Below the pieces are notes generated by a model that made no database searches, had not been told where the DNA came from, and worked only from the letters and a program-made list of their open reading frames with translations. The translations under genes and the position numbers were made by a program. DNA of 64,000 bases, from NCBI RefSeq assembly GCF_001625445.1, contig NZ_LWHG01000031.1:171803-235802 (forward strand), written 5' to 3'. This document shows, piece after piece, positions 63,522 through 64,000 of this stretch. The first letter of the stretch is position 1. Each line of letters starts with the position of its first letter. This stretch comes from Haladaptatus sp. R4. Its GTDB lineage: Archaea > Halobacteriota > Halobacteria > Halobacteriales > Haladaptataceae.

Positions 63522-64000
63522 TTACTGTTGAATGTCGTCGATAACGTCGTCTCGGTGCCGATGACACGCTGCCTCGTGGAGCGACGTTCCGTGTTGGGTC
63601 GGCACCTCGTAGTCGGGGATTTCTTTCGCACAGACGCTCGTTTCGGCGAACGACTCGTTCAACAGTTCCGTCGCACCGTCCCAATCCCCAGCCACTATTC
63701 GGCCGATGGCGTCGTCCACGATGCTCCCCGCCTCACCCTGCGGGGTCGTTCCATCGAAGAAACGGTCCACGAGGTCCGACTCCGTCGTCGGTTCGAACGA
63801 CCGGCGCTGGACTTCCCGGAGGAACCGACGCGTGTCGTCCCACTCATCGCGCGAGAAGTCGTACTCCTTCGGCGCGATGAGTTTCGGACAGCGGGTCCGG
63901 AATCGACAGCCACTCGGCGGGTCGATGGGCGACGGCACGTCGCCCTCCAGCACGCCGCGCGTCTCGGCAACGCGCGGGTCGGGCACGGGAATGGATTCGA
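63522..64000 (-). CDS. Oligopeptide/dipeptide ABC transporter ATP-binding protein, C-terminal part
   Basis: Partial: the gene begins beyond the right edge of the window. The visible C-terminus starts in [20 protein letters not shown], then [20 protein letters not shown], the oligo_HPY extension of Opp/Dpp ATPases, with the Cys pair at [10 protein letters not shown] variable domain follows (about 120 residues, [20 protein letters not shown] and [20 protein letters not shown]), ending at 63522. The Walker motifs are outside the window. It likely belongs to a peptide or sugar importer. Confidence 0.85.
   Translation of the reverse strand, partial: ESIPVPDPRVAETRGVLEGDVPSPIDPPSGCRFRTRCPKLIAPKEYDFSRDEWDDTRRFLREVQRRSFEPTTESDLVDRFFDGTTPQGEAGSIVDDAIGRIVAGDWDGATELLNESFAETSVCAKEIPDYEVPTQHGTSLHEAACHRHRDDVIDDIQQ

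Noticed and set aside
1..64000. tRNA, rRNA, insertion sequence or provirus
   Set aside because: No transposase, integrase, tRNA-like fold with CCA or TTCRA box, or rRNA segment was recognised on either strand by eye.

Overview
The window is haloarchaeal chromosome or megaplasmid DNA. Protein-coding DNA is GC-rich, proteins are strongly acidic, many starts are leaderless with a TATA-like element 26-31 nt upstream, operons use ATGA stop/start overlaps, secreted proteins carry Tat (twin-arginine) signals, and the genes include an archaellin and an archaeal type IV pilus operon. I cannot name the species. No rRNA, tRNA, CRISPR array or transposase was recognised.

Layout. 1-10.6 kb: housekeeping and unknown genes (two small cupins, a Tat-exported beta-helix protein, a Tat-exported NodB deacetylase, an EamA transporter, a DHH phosphoesterase, a SnoaL-like protein, a tandem Usp protein). 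10.66-19.35 kb: a six-gene operon with the order of the bacterial rhbABCDEF genes, encoding a citrate/1,3-diaminopropane hydroxamate siderophore (NIS pathway) behind two DtxR-type iron boxes. 19.5-23.5 kb: a lone archaellin, then a tungstate/molybdate ABC transporter (wtpABC-like) with a ModE-like palindrome over its promoter. 23.5-34.95 kb: a membrane protein, an HxlR-type regulator, aldo/keto reductase, TIM-barrel protein, asparaginase, deacetylase, MFS exporter, DAO-family oxidase, Gfo/Idh/MocA dehydrogenase and a DsbA-FNT fusion. 35.1-42.2 kb: a seven-gene minus-strand pilus operon (PilB ATPase, PilC membrane platform, five pilin-like proteins). 42.3-44.7 kb: FAH-family protein and acyl-CoA ligase. 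45.0-50.8 kb: pstSCAB plus a PhoU-like regulator with an AbrB domain. 50.9-54.7 kb: an ABC-2 exporter, one permease of which is fused to a PrsW-like intramembrane protease domain. 55-64 kb: GDPD, cupin-zinc ribbon, UspA, MgtC/DUF4010 protein, a His-rich Tat-exported protein, a 36-residue ORF behind a third iron box, a second NodB deacetylase paralogous to the one at 4 kb, and a partial Opp/Dpp ATPase.

Three points stand out. (1) Ten otherwise intact genes are each out of frame by one base (two bases in the iucA-like gene); every break is repaired by adding a single G, usually after GCG, so systematic sequence error is more likely than gene decay. (2) The TTTAGG-N4-CCTAAA iron-box motif links the siderophore operon to an unannotated microprotein gene about 50 kb away. 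(3) Two unusual fusions, DsbA-FNT and ABC-2 permease-PrsW, deserve functional attention.
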